From Leptolyngbya sp. FACHB-8 (GTDB lineage: Bacteria > Cyanobacteriota > Cyanobacteriia > Elainellales > Elainellaceae), in the NCBI RefSeq assembly GCF_014695575.1, contig NZ_JACJOO010000078.1, positions 39,719 through 103,718 on the forward strand: a stretch of DNA of 64,000 bases, written 5' to 3'. Below the pieces are notes generated by a model. The model had not been told where the DNA came from, did not search any database, and was given only the letters and a program-made list of their open reading frames with translations. Position numbers and translations under genes: made by a program. Shown piece by piece: positions 7,738-15,540 of this stretch (positions are counted from its first letter, which is position 1; each line of letters begins with the position of its first letter).

Positions 7738-8621
7738 ATTTTTTGCTTCAAACTGACCGATCTGAAAAGCTGTCGCTGATGGAGTACCATCTCTGTCTGA
7801 CCTAAAAAGAGAAAGCCAGTGGGATTAAGGACAGAATGAAAGCGAGTGAGGATGAAATTTTGAGCCTCCGGCGTAAAATACATCAACACATTACGGCAGA
7901 TGAGTAAATCAATGGCAGGCAGGGGATTATCCCTCATCAGGTCATGCCGCTCAAATGTGACGAGGCGGGCAAGATCGGGAGAGAAACGAAGCTCTGGGGA
8001 GAAAACTGAATCTTGTCCGGTTGGCTTGAAGTATTTCTCTAACAGATTGGGAGGAAGCCCAATCGTATCTAAACTATTGTAAATACCGCTCTGTGCTTGC
8101 TGGAGCGCATCTGGATCGGCATCCGTGGCATAACACTGAATTCGCTGCTGACAAAATTCAACCCCTAAATTTTCTGCCAATAAGATTAAAAGGCTATAAA
8201 TTTCTGCTCCGGTGGCACACCCTGCGCTCCAGATGCGAATCGGTTCATCGGATGGCTTACAGTCAATAATTTTAGGAATAATTTCGGTGGCTAGATAAAT
8301 CCAGGCATTGCGATCGCGGAAAAAAGCCGTAAAGTTGATTAGAACATCATTTAGCAGAGCCAGGTGTTCTTCTGGATGACTTTGCAAACACTGTAGGTAG
8401 TTTTCATAGGTATCAATGTAAATTCGGTGCATTCGATGCCGAAATCGGCGCATCAACGTCGAGCGTTTATAGTGCGTTAAGTCGCACGCTCGGCTGTTCT
8501 TGAGGTAGTCCAACAGGGTTTCAAATTCTAGACTGGCTTCATCGGGGTTTTGAAACCGCTTCCCCCCTGAAGGCTCTGTATCGTACAAGTAGCTATTCTC
8601 GGAGTGATTTGGAACAAACAT
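7701..8621 (-). CDS. cheR: CheR-type methyltransferase
   Basis: The N-terminal CheR domain (DLTHYKRSTLMRRFRHRM, LLNDVLINFTAFFRD) is followed by the SAM-binding domain (IRIWSAGCATGAEIYSLL, then CYATDADPDALQQAQSGIY and LLICRNVLMYF). The family transfers methyl groups from SAM to glutamates of chemoreceptors. The motif GCATGAEIYS departs from the usual GCSTGEEPYS by losing one acidic residue. The ATG at 8621 is chosen because GAGGAG precedes it; a longer frame reaches 8657. No chemoreceptor gene is in the window, so the substrate is open. Confidence 0.88.
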   Translation of the reverse strand: MFVPNHSENSYLYDTEPSGGKRFQNPDEASLEFETLLDYLKNSRACDLTHYKRSTLMRRFRHRMHRIYIDTYENYLQCLQSHPEEHLALLNDVLINFTAFFRDRNAWIYLATEIIPKIIDCKPSDEPIRIWSAGCATGAEIYSLLILLAENLGVEFCQQRIQCYATDADPDALQQAQSGIYNSLDTIGLPPNLLEKYFKPTGQDSVFSPELRFSPDLARLVTFERHDLMRDNPLPAIDLLICRNVLMYFTPEAQNFILTRFHSVLNPTGFLFLGQTEMVLHQRQLFRSVSLKQKIYARGLEPDLER

Positions 8622-8769
8622 ATGGCACTCCTCGCGCAGGCTTTGAGTACGAATCACATATAGCCTTAGACTGAGGTTACCGCTTGCGTACGAATTGGAA
8701 AGGGTTACGTTAAAAAAATTAACCTTTTTTTAGTAATCCAACTCTAAGGAGATTTCCAGATAAGAACTT

Positions 8770-8826
8770 CCCCATTATTTGGGAAAAAGGCGCGGCGAAG
8801 CCGCGCCTTTTTCCCAAATAATGGGG
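8770..8826. repeat. Perfect 27-bp hairpin, loop GAA
   Basis: The arms 8770-8796 and 8800-8826 are exact complements, and the tip is GGCGAAGCC. GCGAAGC is known as an unusually stable DNA mini-hairpin. Weaker complementarity continues outward (GGAGATTTC and GAAATCTCC). It lies between divergent genes. Confidence 0.97.
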
Positions 8827-8862
8827 ATATTGTTTCTCAGAAATCTCCTAAGAATCTTTGTG

Positions 8863-8934
8863 GTGCTGAATGGAGGTATGACATGGAATGCTAAACTATG
8901 GCTTCACATTCCATGTCATACCTCCATTCAGCAC
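8863..8934. repeat. Perfect 28-bp hairpin, loop 16 nt
   Basis: The arms 8863-8890 and 8907-8934 are exact complements around CTAAACTATGGCTTCA. It is unlike the others in having a long loop. It lies 36 bases from the previous hairpin. Confidence 0.97.
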
Positions 8935-9066
8935 GGGGAGAATTTTTTCTGTCACGTTGTCAGCCGCTATCAGCCTATGATTCGTGAGTAAAACCTAGAA
9001 TAGAGCGAATAGATACGAATCTATATTATCTTTAGACTGAGATCGTCATTTGCGTACGAATTAAGT

Positions 9067-9657
9067 ATGTCTTCGTCCGAAAAACTTCAAGCTACCCTGA
9101 ATGCCCTCAATACCCAACGAGCAAAGATCATCGGGGAAGGCTGGTTTTTGCAACATTGCTGGTTAGTGCAGGTCAAGCCCGGAGGCACTGCCCACACCGA
9201 CTCTAAGTATTGGCAGGTGAGGAGCCGTCAACCGCTGTTTAATGGCAAGACCCTGAAGCACCTCAGAGCTGAGGAGGTGGAGGATTATAAGGCGGCGATC
9301 GCCCGAGGTCGGCAGATCACGCAGGTCGATCGGCAGATTAAGAAACTTCAACAACAGCTCAGTCAACAGGCTTCTACAGCAGATGTCTCAGGAGACGTTT
9401 CAATTCTCTCCCGATCAACCCCACAGGAAACGTCCCTCCCGGTGCCCATGCTGGTAGGTAGTTCTCAGCGATCGCCAAAAGAATCGGTAGAACAGCCTCT
9501 AGTAAAATTCGCTGATCTGGCCGAGCAGGAGTGCCTTGTTAAAGAAGTGCTTGCGAGTAGTCAGGCATTGAGAGCTTCACTGCGCCAGTCAGTTGCGCTT
9601 TGCAAACAGTTAGGGGCAAGGAATACTGACCTGAGAAAAGGGCATCCCCGCGCTTAG
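9067..9657 (+). CDS. Hypothetical protein with coiled-coil segment (196 aa)
   Basis: I do not recognise this protein. The first 85 residues look like a small folded domain with conserved-looking aromatic positions (EGWFLQHCWLVQVKPGG, YWQVRSRQPLFNGKTLKHL). Residues 85-105 form a short coiled coil (QVDRQIKKLQQQLSQQ). The middle is Ser/Pro-rich and probably disordered. A second helical part follows at 150-185. There is no signal peptide and the ribosome site is weak. It converges with cheB, with a hairpin between. Confidence 0.6.
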   Translation: MSSSEKLQATLNALNTQRAKIIGEGWFLQHCWLVQVKPGGTAHTDSKYWQVRSRQPLFNGKTLKHLRAEEVEDYKAAIARGRQITQVDRQIKKLQQQLSQQASTADVSGDVSILSRSTPQETSLPVPMLVGSSQRSPKESVEQPLVKFADLAEQECLVKEVLASSQALRASLRQSVALCKQLGARNTDLRKGHPRA

Positions 9658-9674
9658 GATCACGAACAAAATAA

Positions 9675-9735
9675 CCTGTAATTCTTGTTGTGAGAGGGGC
9701 AGCTTTGCCGCCCCTCTCACAACAAGAATTACAGG
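9675..9735. repeat. 29-bp hairpin with one mismatch, loop TTT
   Basis: The arms 9675-9703 and 9707-9735 are complementary except for one A-C pair near the tip. The tip is CAGCTTTGCCG. It sits between converging genes and could end transcription from both sides. Confidence 0.95.
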
Positions 9736-9812
9736 TGAATAAATACGCGATCCTTAGTAGGCGTGAAGCATACTTTGCTTGGCACAGGCGAGGCGATCGC
9801 CCCCTACGAATC

Positions 9813-10883
9813 CTAAATTTCTTCTGTAAGCTTTAATTTTTCAGCCAAATTGTCTTGGCTTAATACTTCGTTGCCCATCACGGCTTGCCGAACTAATTTC
9901 GCTCGTTGTTGAGCGTCCTCAGCTTTTTTCAATAGCAGGTCTGCCGCTTCCGGCTCATTCATCTCACGTAGATGACTGGCGGTATGCTTCATTAACATCT
10001 CACTAGCTTCGATCGTGCGGATGCCATCCCAAAGGGTTTCTTCGATGGATTGGGTTACTTCCGCTAAAAGGGAATTGAGCGAATAGGCGTGCCCGGTATG
10101 GCAGCGAAAGCGCAGCAGGTTTCCTTCTTTTAACTGCAACAGTACGCCGTGACATTCAGGACAGGTAAAGGGAGACAGATCGCCTAGCCTCATGATGCCC
10201 ATCTCCAGCCCATTGTCTTCTCGCGCCACACCCACTTCAACACCCATCTTTTCAGACACCGGACTTTCCTCCTGCTCAGGAATCTCTTTGTTTACTAAAT
10301 CCCCTAACAACGCTCCTATTTGGCTGATCGGTACACAATAATCGACTTCTACTGCTTGCAGTGCCGCCCTGGGCATGGAGGGGTACAGGGCTTCGATTGG
10401 GTCTTGAACAATTGCAATGCCGCCACGCTCTTTGATGGCATATAGCCCAGCCGCACCATCATCCAGACTGCCCGTTAACACAATGCCAATGACTCGTGTG
10501 CCATACGACCAGGCAGCCGAGCGAAACAAAACATCCACAGCCGGACGAAAGCGGTTTTCTTTGGGGCCCCGCGAGAGCCGAACTGTCCCTGGCTCCACCA
10601 ACAAATGATGATCGGGGGGAGCGACATAAATATGACCCGAGCGAATGGGTTCCTGGTCAACGGCTTGCGTCACGGAGAGGGGGGTGAGCCGCGCCAAAAT
10701 TTGGGGTAACAGGCTTGGGTTGTCTGGAGAGATATGCCAAACGATGAAGATTGCCGCAGGAAAGTTAGAGAGCAGTTGAGAAATCAGCGTTTCAAAGGCT
10801 CTGAGTCCTCCAGCTGATGCACCGATGACGATAATGTCTGGCTTTGGCACGCAACGCTCCTGCTCATCGTGAGTTTCGGGCAA
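9813..10883 (-). CDS. cheB: CheB-type methylesterase without receiver domain
   Basis: The CheB catalytic domain covers residues 15-200: nucleophile Ser in IGASAGGLRAFE, His in FIVWHISPDNPS, and Asp in GIVLTGSLDDGAAGL. The usual N-terminal receiver is absent. The C-terminal part has a probable zinc knuckle (FTCPECHGVLLQL then RFRCHTGHAYSL) and a helical tail. The family removes methyl esters from glutamates. Without a receiver it cannot be switched by CheA in the usual way. It lies divergent from the CheB-CheR-PAS fusion at 11275, with a hairpin pair between. Confidence 0.9.
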   Translation of the reverse strand: MPETHDEQERCVPKPDIIVIGASAGGLRAFETLISQLLSNFPAAIFIVWHISPDNPSLLPQILARLTPLSVTQAVDQEPIRSGHIYVAPPDHHLLVEPGTVRLSRGPKENRFRPAVDVLFRSAAWSYGTRVIGIVLTGSLDDGAAGLYAIKERGGIAIVQDPIEALYPSMPRAALQAVEVDYCVPISQIGALLGDLVNKEIPEQEESPVSEKMGVEVGVAREDNGLEMGIMRLGDLSPFTCPECHGVLLQLKEGNLLRFRCHTGHAYSLNSLLAEVTQSIEETLWDGIRTIEASEMLMKHTASHLREMNEPEAADLLLKKAEDAQQRAKLVRQAVMGNEVLSQDNLAEKLKLTEEI

Positions 10884-10963
10884 CGCCTAGACTCAGAAGC
10901 TAACATACTCTTTCAGCAGATAATACTTCCTCAGGGTTAGTTTATCGCGCTGTGCGGGTTGAT

Positions 10964-11132
10964 TAAGTACGGTGGTGTGGGACACTTCGTGCCCCACACC
11001 ACCGTTGCTGTACTTAACGCACTTACACATTGCTATATAGCGGGATTCAGGTTTATTCAGTACAGAAGGTGGTGTGTGGCGCGTCGCGCCCCACACCACC
11101 TTCTGTACCTAGCGCACTTACACATTGCTATA
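10964..11132. repeat. Two tandem hairpin elements with shared tail
   Basis: Element 1 has TTAAGTAC and GTACTTAA outside and a 15-bp hairpin inside (10971-11003, one mismatch, loop TTC). Element 2 is a 24-bp hairpin (11060-11108, one mismatch). Both contain GGTGGTGTG and its complement, and both are followed by the same tail GCGCACTTACACATTGCTATA or near it (11018-11036 and 11112-11132). So the unit of about 85 bp is tandemly repeated. The 390-bp gap between divergent cheB and the fusion gene holds nothing else recognisable except their promoters. Confidence 0.9.
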
Positions 11133-11274
11133 AGTTAGAGGTAATGTATGCGGTAGCAAAGTCCAGGTTGACGGCATCTTCTCAGCACCTCAGCAGATTC
11201 GTTCTGTCACCGCAGTTCCGTCACAATATAAGTAAGCGATCGCCCTTACGTTTGCAAGATAGTAGTGACGACAC

Positions 11275-14259
11275 ATGCCACCCAGACGCGGTTCCAAAAA
11301 GCCTTCATCCAATGCTTTCGATCAACCCCCTCAGCCACCGCAGAGCAGTGGCAATCCAACAGACAACCCTTCTAAGTTATTTCCGGTGGTGGGAATTGGA
11401 GCTTCGGCTGGAGGTTTGGAAGCGTTCACCCAATTGCTGAATCATTTGTCAACCGATACGGGCATGGCCTTTGTCCTGATTCAACATATGCCTGCCCATC
11501 CTGAAAGCGCGTTGAGTGCGATTCTGGCGAGAGCGACCCAAATGCCCGTGCAGGAAGTGCAGGACGGCATGGTGGTAGCTCCCAATCAGGTGTATGTGAT
11601 TCCGCCCAATTTTTCGATGACGATCGCGCAAGGGGTCTTAAGACTAGAGCCTCGTTCAAAGGCAAATGGCGTATTTATGTCGGTCGATATGTTTTTGCTC
11701 TCCCTGGCAGAGGAGCGGGGCAACAAGGCGATCGGCGTTATTCTATCGGGGGGCGATTCGGATGGGACTCGGGGCATTCAAGCCATCAAAGGGGCTGGGG
11801 GTGTCACCTTTGCTCAATGTGAGAATACGGCACAGGTCGGTAGTATGCCCAATACGGCGATCGCCACAGGTCAGGTAGACTTCGTTTTACCGCCCGATCA
11901 AATTGCTGCGAAACTGGCAGAAATCAGTCTGCACCCTTACATCACTCAAACCCCCCCGCCTCTTGAATTAGAAGCCATCCCAGCCGAGAATGAGAATTCT
12001 CTCACGGTGATCTTTAGTTTGCTGCGAAAGGCAACGGGCGTTGACTTTACCCACTACAAACAAACCACCTTAGGTCGCCGCATTCAGCGCCGGATGGTGC
12101 TGTACAGGCTAGAGAGTCTGGAGGATTACGCTCGTTATCTTCAGAGCAACCCGCCAGAGGTGATCGCGCTCTATCAAGATTGCTTGATTCATGTCACCAG
12201 TTTCTTTCGTGACCCGGAAAGCTTTGATGCTTTAAAAAATCTGGTTTTTCCTGCCATTTTGAAAGAGCGATCGCCCGGTAATCCGATTCGGATCTGGGTA
12301 GCGGGCTGTTCCACCGGGGAAGAAGCGTACTCGATCGCCATCTGTCTGCTGGAGTTTCTCGCGGATCAGCAGCCCCGTGTGCCGATCCAAATTTATGCCA
12401 CGGATATCAGTGAGACAGCGATCGAACATGCCCGTAGCGGCATCTACACCGTTAGCCAGGTTGCCAATGTTTCCCCCCAACGGCTCTATCGGTTTTTTGC
12501 CCAGGTGGAGGGGGGCTACCAGGTCAGTAAGGCGGTGCGCGAGGTGTGTGTCTTTGCCCGACAAAACCTGATCAGTGATCCGCCCTTTTCGCGGCTGGAC
12601 TTAATTAGCTGTCGCAATGTGTTGATTTATCTGGGCAATCCTTTGCAGAAAAAGCTCTTGCCCATTCTGCATTATGGCTTGAAGCCCACAGGCTTTCTCA
12701 TGGTCGGCACCTCAGAAACGGTGGGGGATTTTACAGACCTGTTTGCGTTGTGTGACAAAAAGAACAAAATTTACGCCAAAAAACTCACAACGGCTCGCCC
12801 CAACCTGGATCTGACTGCCAGTTCGTATCCTTCAACCATCATGGAGCCTCAAACGCTGGAACCTGAGCATCTCCCTAACGATCTGGAGTTGCAACGAGAA
12901 GCCGATCGCATTGTGTTGAATGAATACGCTCCTGCTGGGGTGGTGGTGGATAGCAACCTGGAGATTCTGCAATTTCGCGGCAAGACCAGCCCTTATCTGG
13001 AGCCGATTCCCGGTCGTGCCAGCTTAAATTTGCTGAGAATGACCAAAGGAGAATTGCGGCGAGAGTTAGAGTCGGCGATGTATCAGGCAAAACAGCAGAA
13101 GTTGCCCGTTAAACGAGACGGCTTACAGGTGCGAGAATCCGATCGCATTCGATCGATTACGATCAATGTCACACCGCTTCAGGTGGGGCAGAACCAGTCG
13201 TGCTTTTTAGTGCTGTTTGAAAGTGCTACAACGCTGGAGTTAACCGCTGCACCCGGCGATGGCAGCCCCTCTACTAAACGCAAGACCCCTGATGTGCAGG
13301 AGATCGATCGGCTCAAGCAAGAACTGACGATGACCCGCGAACATCTGCAATCGATCATTGAGGAGCAGCAAGCCACCAATCAAGATTTGCGGGCGGCCAA
13401 TGAAGAAATTTTGTCAAGCAATGAAGAATTGCAAAGCACGAATGAGGAACTGGAAACGGCAAAAGAAGAAATCCAGGCGGCAAATGAAGAACTGAACACC
13501 GTCAATGATGAACTGCGCCGCCGCACGCAAGAAGCCACTCAAATCAGCAATGATTTACAGAATTTGCTCAACAGCATTCATATTCCGATCTTGATGCTGG
13601 GGTCGGATCTGCAAATTCGGCAATTTACCCCCGCAATGGAAGGGATCTTTAACCTGATCTCAACCGACATTGGGCGACCCCTGAGCGACATCACTCACAA
13701 GCTAAACGTGCCCAACCTGGAGCAGCAAATTTTAGAGGTGATTCGGACGCTCAACTTAAAAACTCAGGAGATCCAGGACCGAGACGGACGCTGGTATCAT
13801 CTGCGAATTCGCCCCTATCGCACCGTAGACAACAAAATTGATGGGGCAGTGCTGGTATTGATTGACATTGACGACCTCAAACGCAGTAATGCTCAGTTGA
13901 TAGAAGCGAGAAACTATGCGGATGCGATCGTTGAAACGGTCTGGGAACCGCTGATTGTGTTAAATGGCGACTTGCAAGTGATCACCGCCAATCATTCGTT
14001 CTATGAAAAATTTCAGGTTTCAATGGTGCAAACCGAGGAGCATTCAATTTTTGAACTGGGTAACGGACAGTGGAATATTCCCCAACTGCGATCGCAACTC
14101 GAAGAGATTATTACCAGCAGTACCCCGTTTCAAGATTTTCGGGTTGAGCATCAGTTTGACCATATCGGGCATAAAGTCATGCGACTCAAGGCTCGCAAAA
14201 TGTCGATGAGTAACAATGCTCAGATGATTTTGCTGGCGATCGAAGACATCACAGAGTAA
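11275..14259 (+). CDS. CheB-CheR-coiled coil-PAS fusion protein
   Basis: This is a protein of 994 residues. Residues 35-225 are a CheB domain (GIGASAGGLEAFTQLL, HMPAHPES, SGGDSDGTRGIQAIK). Residues 245-520 are CheR (DFTHYKQTTLGRRIQRRM, SFFRDPESF, WVAGCSTGEEAYSIA, SCRNVLIYL). A PAS-like stretch at 560-650 leads into a long coiled coil at about 680-765 (EEILSSNEELQSTNEELE). Two PAS domains end the protein at about 770-990. No kinase domain follows. In the family such fusions usually feed a kinase; here the PAS-REC protein and hybrid kinases follow on the same strand. The ribosome site is weak. Confidence 0.92.
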   Translation: MPPRRGSKKPSSNAFDQPPQPPQSSGNPTDNPSKLFPVVGIGASAGGLEAFTQLLNHLSTDTGMAFVLIQHMPAHPESALSAILARATQMPVQEVQDGMVVAPNQVYVIPPNFSMTIAQGVLRLEPRSKANGVFMSVDMFLLSLAEERGNKAIGVILSGGDSDGTRGIQAIKGAGGVTFAQCENTAQVGSMPNTAIATGQVDFVLPPDQIAAKLAEISLHPYITQTPPPLELEAIPAENENSLTVIFSLLRKATGVDFTHYKQTTLGRRIQRRMVLYRLESLEDYARYLQSNPPEVIALYQDCLIHVTSFFRDPESFDALKNLVFPAILKERSPGNPIRIWVAGCSTGEEAYSIAICLLEFLADQQPRVPIQIYATDISETAIEHARSGIYTVSQVANVSPQRLYRFFAQVEGGYQVSKAVREVCVFARQNLISDPPFSRLDLISCRNVLIYLGNPLQKKLLPILHYGLKPTGFLMVGTSETVGDFTDLFALCDKKNKIYAKKLTTARPNLDLTASSYPSTIMEPQTLEPEHLPNDLELQREADRIVLNEYAPAGVVVDSNLEILQFRGKTSPYLEPIPGRASLNLLRMTKGELRRELESAMYQAKQQKLPVKRDGLQVRESDRIRSITINVTPLQVGQNQSCFLVLFESATTLELTAAPGDGSPSTKRKTPDVQEIDRLKQELTMTREHLQSIIEEQQATNQDLRAANEEILSSNEELQSTNEELETAKEEIQAANEELNTVNDELRRRTQEATQISNDLQNLLNSIHIPILMLGSDLQIRQFTPAMEGIFNLISTDIGRPLSDITHKLNVPNLEQQILEVIRTLNLKTQEIQDRDGRWYHLRIRPYRTVDNKIDGAVLVLIDIDDLKRSNAQLIEARNYADAIVETVWEPLIVLNGDLQVITANHSFYEKFQVSMVQTEEHSIFELGNGQWNIPQLRSQLEEIITSSTPFQDFRVEHQFDHIGHKVMRLKARKMSMSNNAQMILLAIEDITE

Positions 14260-14410
14260 AGTCAGTTAGAAGCGGAAACTTAATAGTCAAAGTTCCTAAT
14301 CCCTTTAGTTCCGCTTTAGTTAGACTTAGAAAAACCTCTCCTTTTGCTGAGATTTAACGATCGCTCAGAGGCAAAACTCTTAACGAGAATGTCGGATAGA
14401 TCCCTAGCAG

Positions 14411-15511
14411 ATGGCACTATCAAAGGCAAGCTCGATGAGCAATGACCAGACTGAGCAGCATTTTCAGATGATTCGTCAATGGCTGATGACTCTGCAACCG
14501 AAAAATATTGCAGGTTGGGATGAAATCGAAGCCGTCCTTGAAGATCTGCAAGTGAGCTATGAGCAGATGCAAACCTGCTTAGAAATAGCCGAAATTACTC
14601 AGGAAGATCTCTCCCAACAAAATCAGCGGATCGCCACAGCGTATAACCATTACCGCGATCTATTTCAGTCTGCGCCGATCGCCTACCTTGTTTCCGATGC
14701 CAAAGGGGTGATTTTAGAAGCGAATGGAGCGATCGCCCACCTCTTAAACGTGCCCCAGCCCTATCTCGCCGGGAAACCGTTGATGCTGTATGTGGCAGAG
14801 GGCGATCGTTCAGCCTTTCGCAACCATTTAAGCCAGCTTCCTTATGAGAGCGATCGCCAAATTTGGCACATGACCGTGTGCCCGCGAGGGAGACAACCCT
14901 TCGCCAGTGAATGGCATATTGCGACCCTTGATGCCTCTACAAAGCCGGATGTGCCTCATTCTGACAGACAAATCGAGATCCGGATTGCGGTGTACGACTT
15001 GAGCCGCTCCCAGCCAGAGAATGCTCCATTAGAGCCTGGAGCGTTGATGCAACCTGCAACCCTCACGCCTCAACCCTCACCTCCTGCACTGCCATTGCCT
15101 CAATCCCTTGATGGGTTGCGGGTACTTGTGGTAGAAGATGAGGCAGATATCCGTGAGTTTGTGACCGCGGTCTTTGAGGCACACGGTATTGGGGTGAAAA
15201 CGGTTTCGAGTGTCGCTGCCGCCTTGGAGGCGTTAGAGCAGTTCCGCCCCGATGTGTTGCTGAGCGACATTCGGATGCCCGAGAGGGATGGCTACAGCCT
15301 AATTCGGCAGATCCGAGCGTTAGAAGGACAGATGGGAAGACACATTCCTGCGGCTGCGATGACGGCCTATCTAGAAGAAGATCGGGAAAAGGTGATTAAG
15401 GCTGGCTTTGAGGCTCATCTCCACAAACTGGCTCAACCGAGTGAGTGGGTCGAGCTAGTGGCTCAATTGGCTAGAGAGGCTTCTAGTCTGGGGCATGACG
15501 CGTTGGACTAA
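14411..15511 (+). CDS. PAS-receiver protein without output domain
   Basis: This protein has 366 residues. The N-terminal helices (DLQVSYEQMQTCLEIAEI) resemble a coiled coil. A PAS domain covers about 90-200 (YRDLFQSAPIAYLVSDAKG). A Pro-rich linker leads to a receiver at 240-355: LVVEDEADIREF, phospho-acceptor Asp in VLLSDIRMPERDGYSL, and a switch Thr in AAMTAYL. The Lys is in LHKLAQP. There is no DNA-binding domain. It lies 29 bases before the hybrid kinase at 15541 and is probably its partner. Confidence 0.9.
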   Translation: MALSKASSMSNDQTEQHFQMIRQWLMTLQPKNIAGWDEIEAVLEDLQVSYEQMQTCLEIAEITQEDLSQQNQRIATAYNHYRDLFQSAPIAYLVSDAKGVILEANGAIAHLLNVPQPYLAGKPLMLYVAEGDRSAFRNHLSQLPYESDRQIWHMTVCPRGRQPFASEWHIATLDASTKPDVPHSDRQIEIRIAVYDLSRSQPENAPLEPGALMQPATLTPQPSPPALPLPQSLDGLRVLVVEDEADIREFVTAVFEAHGIGVKTVSSVAAALEALEQFRPDVLLSDIRMPERDGYSLIRQIRALEGQMGRHIPAAAMTAYLEEDREKVIKAGFEAHLHKLAQPSEWVELVAQLAREASSLGHDALD

Positions 15512-15540
15512 CCTTAGAAATAGCAAGAGGAGAGCCAGGG

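Larger units (their letters stand above)
8647..9064. repeat. Pair of imperfect 52-bp direct repeats around two hairpins
   Basis: The segments 8647-8698 and 9013-9064 match imperfectly: TACGAAT, then a variable part, then CTTAGACTGAG or TTTAGACTGAG, then TTGCGTACGAATT. The first lies just upstream of the cheR gene on the minus strand, the second directly upstream of the gene at 9067. The 315 bases between them hold only two long hairpins and no gene. The repeats could be duplicated promoter or target DNA. Confidence 0.7.

Noticed and set aside
9675..9735. Explaining all long hairpins as bidirectional terminators
   Set aside because: It suits this one and 22934-23162, which lie between converging genes. 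Others (2158, 8770, 8863, 10971) lie between divergent genes, and few have T tracts after the stem.
10893..11099. Open frame across the tandem hairpin elements
   Set aside because: Its codons are made of the two hairpins, so it is an artefact of palindromic DNA. The same holds for 8779-8991 and 40981-41196.
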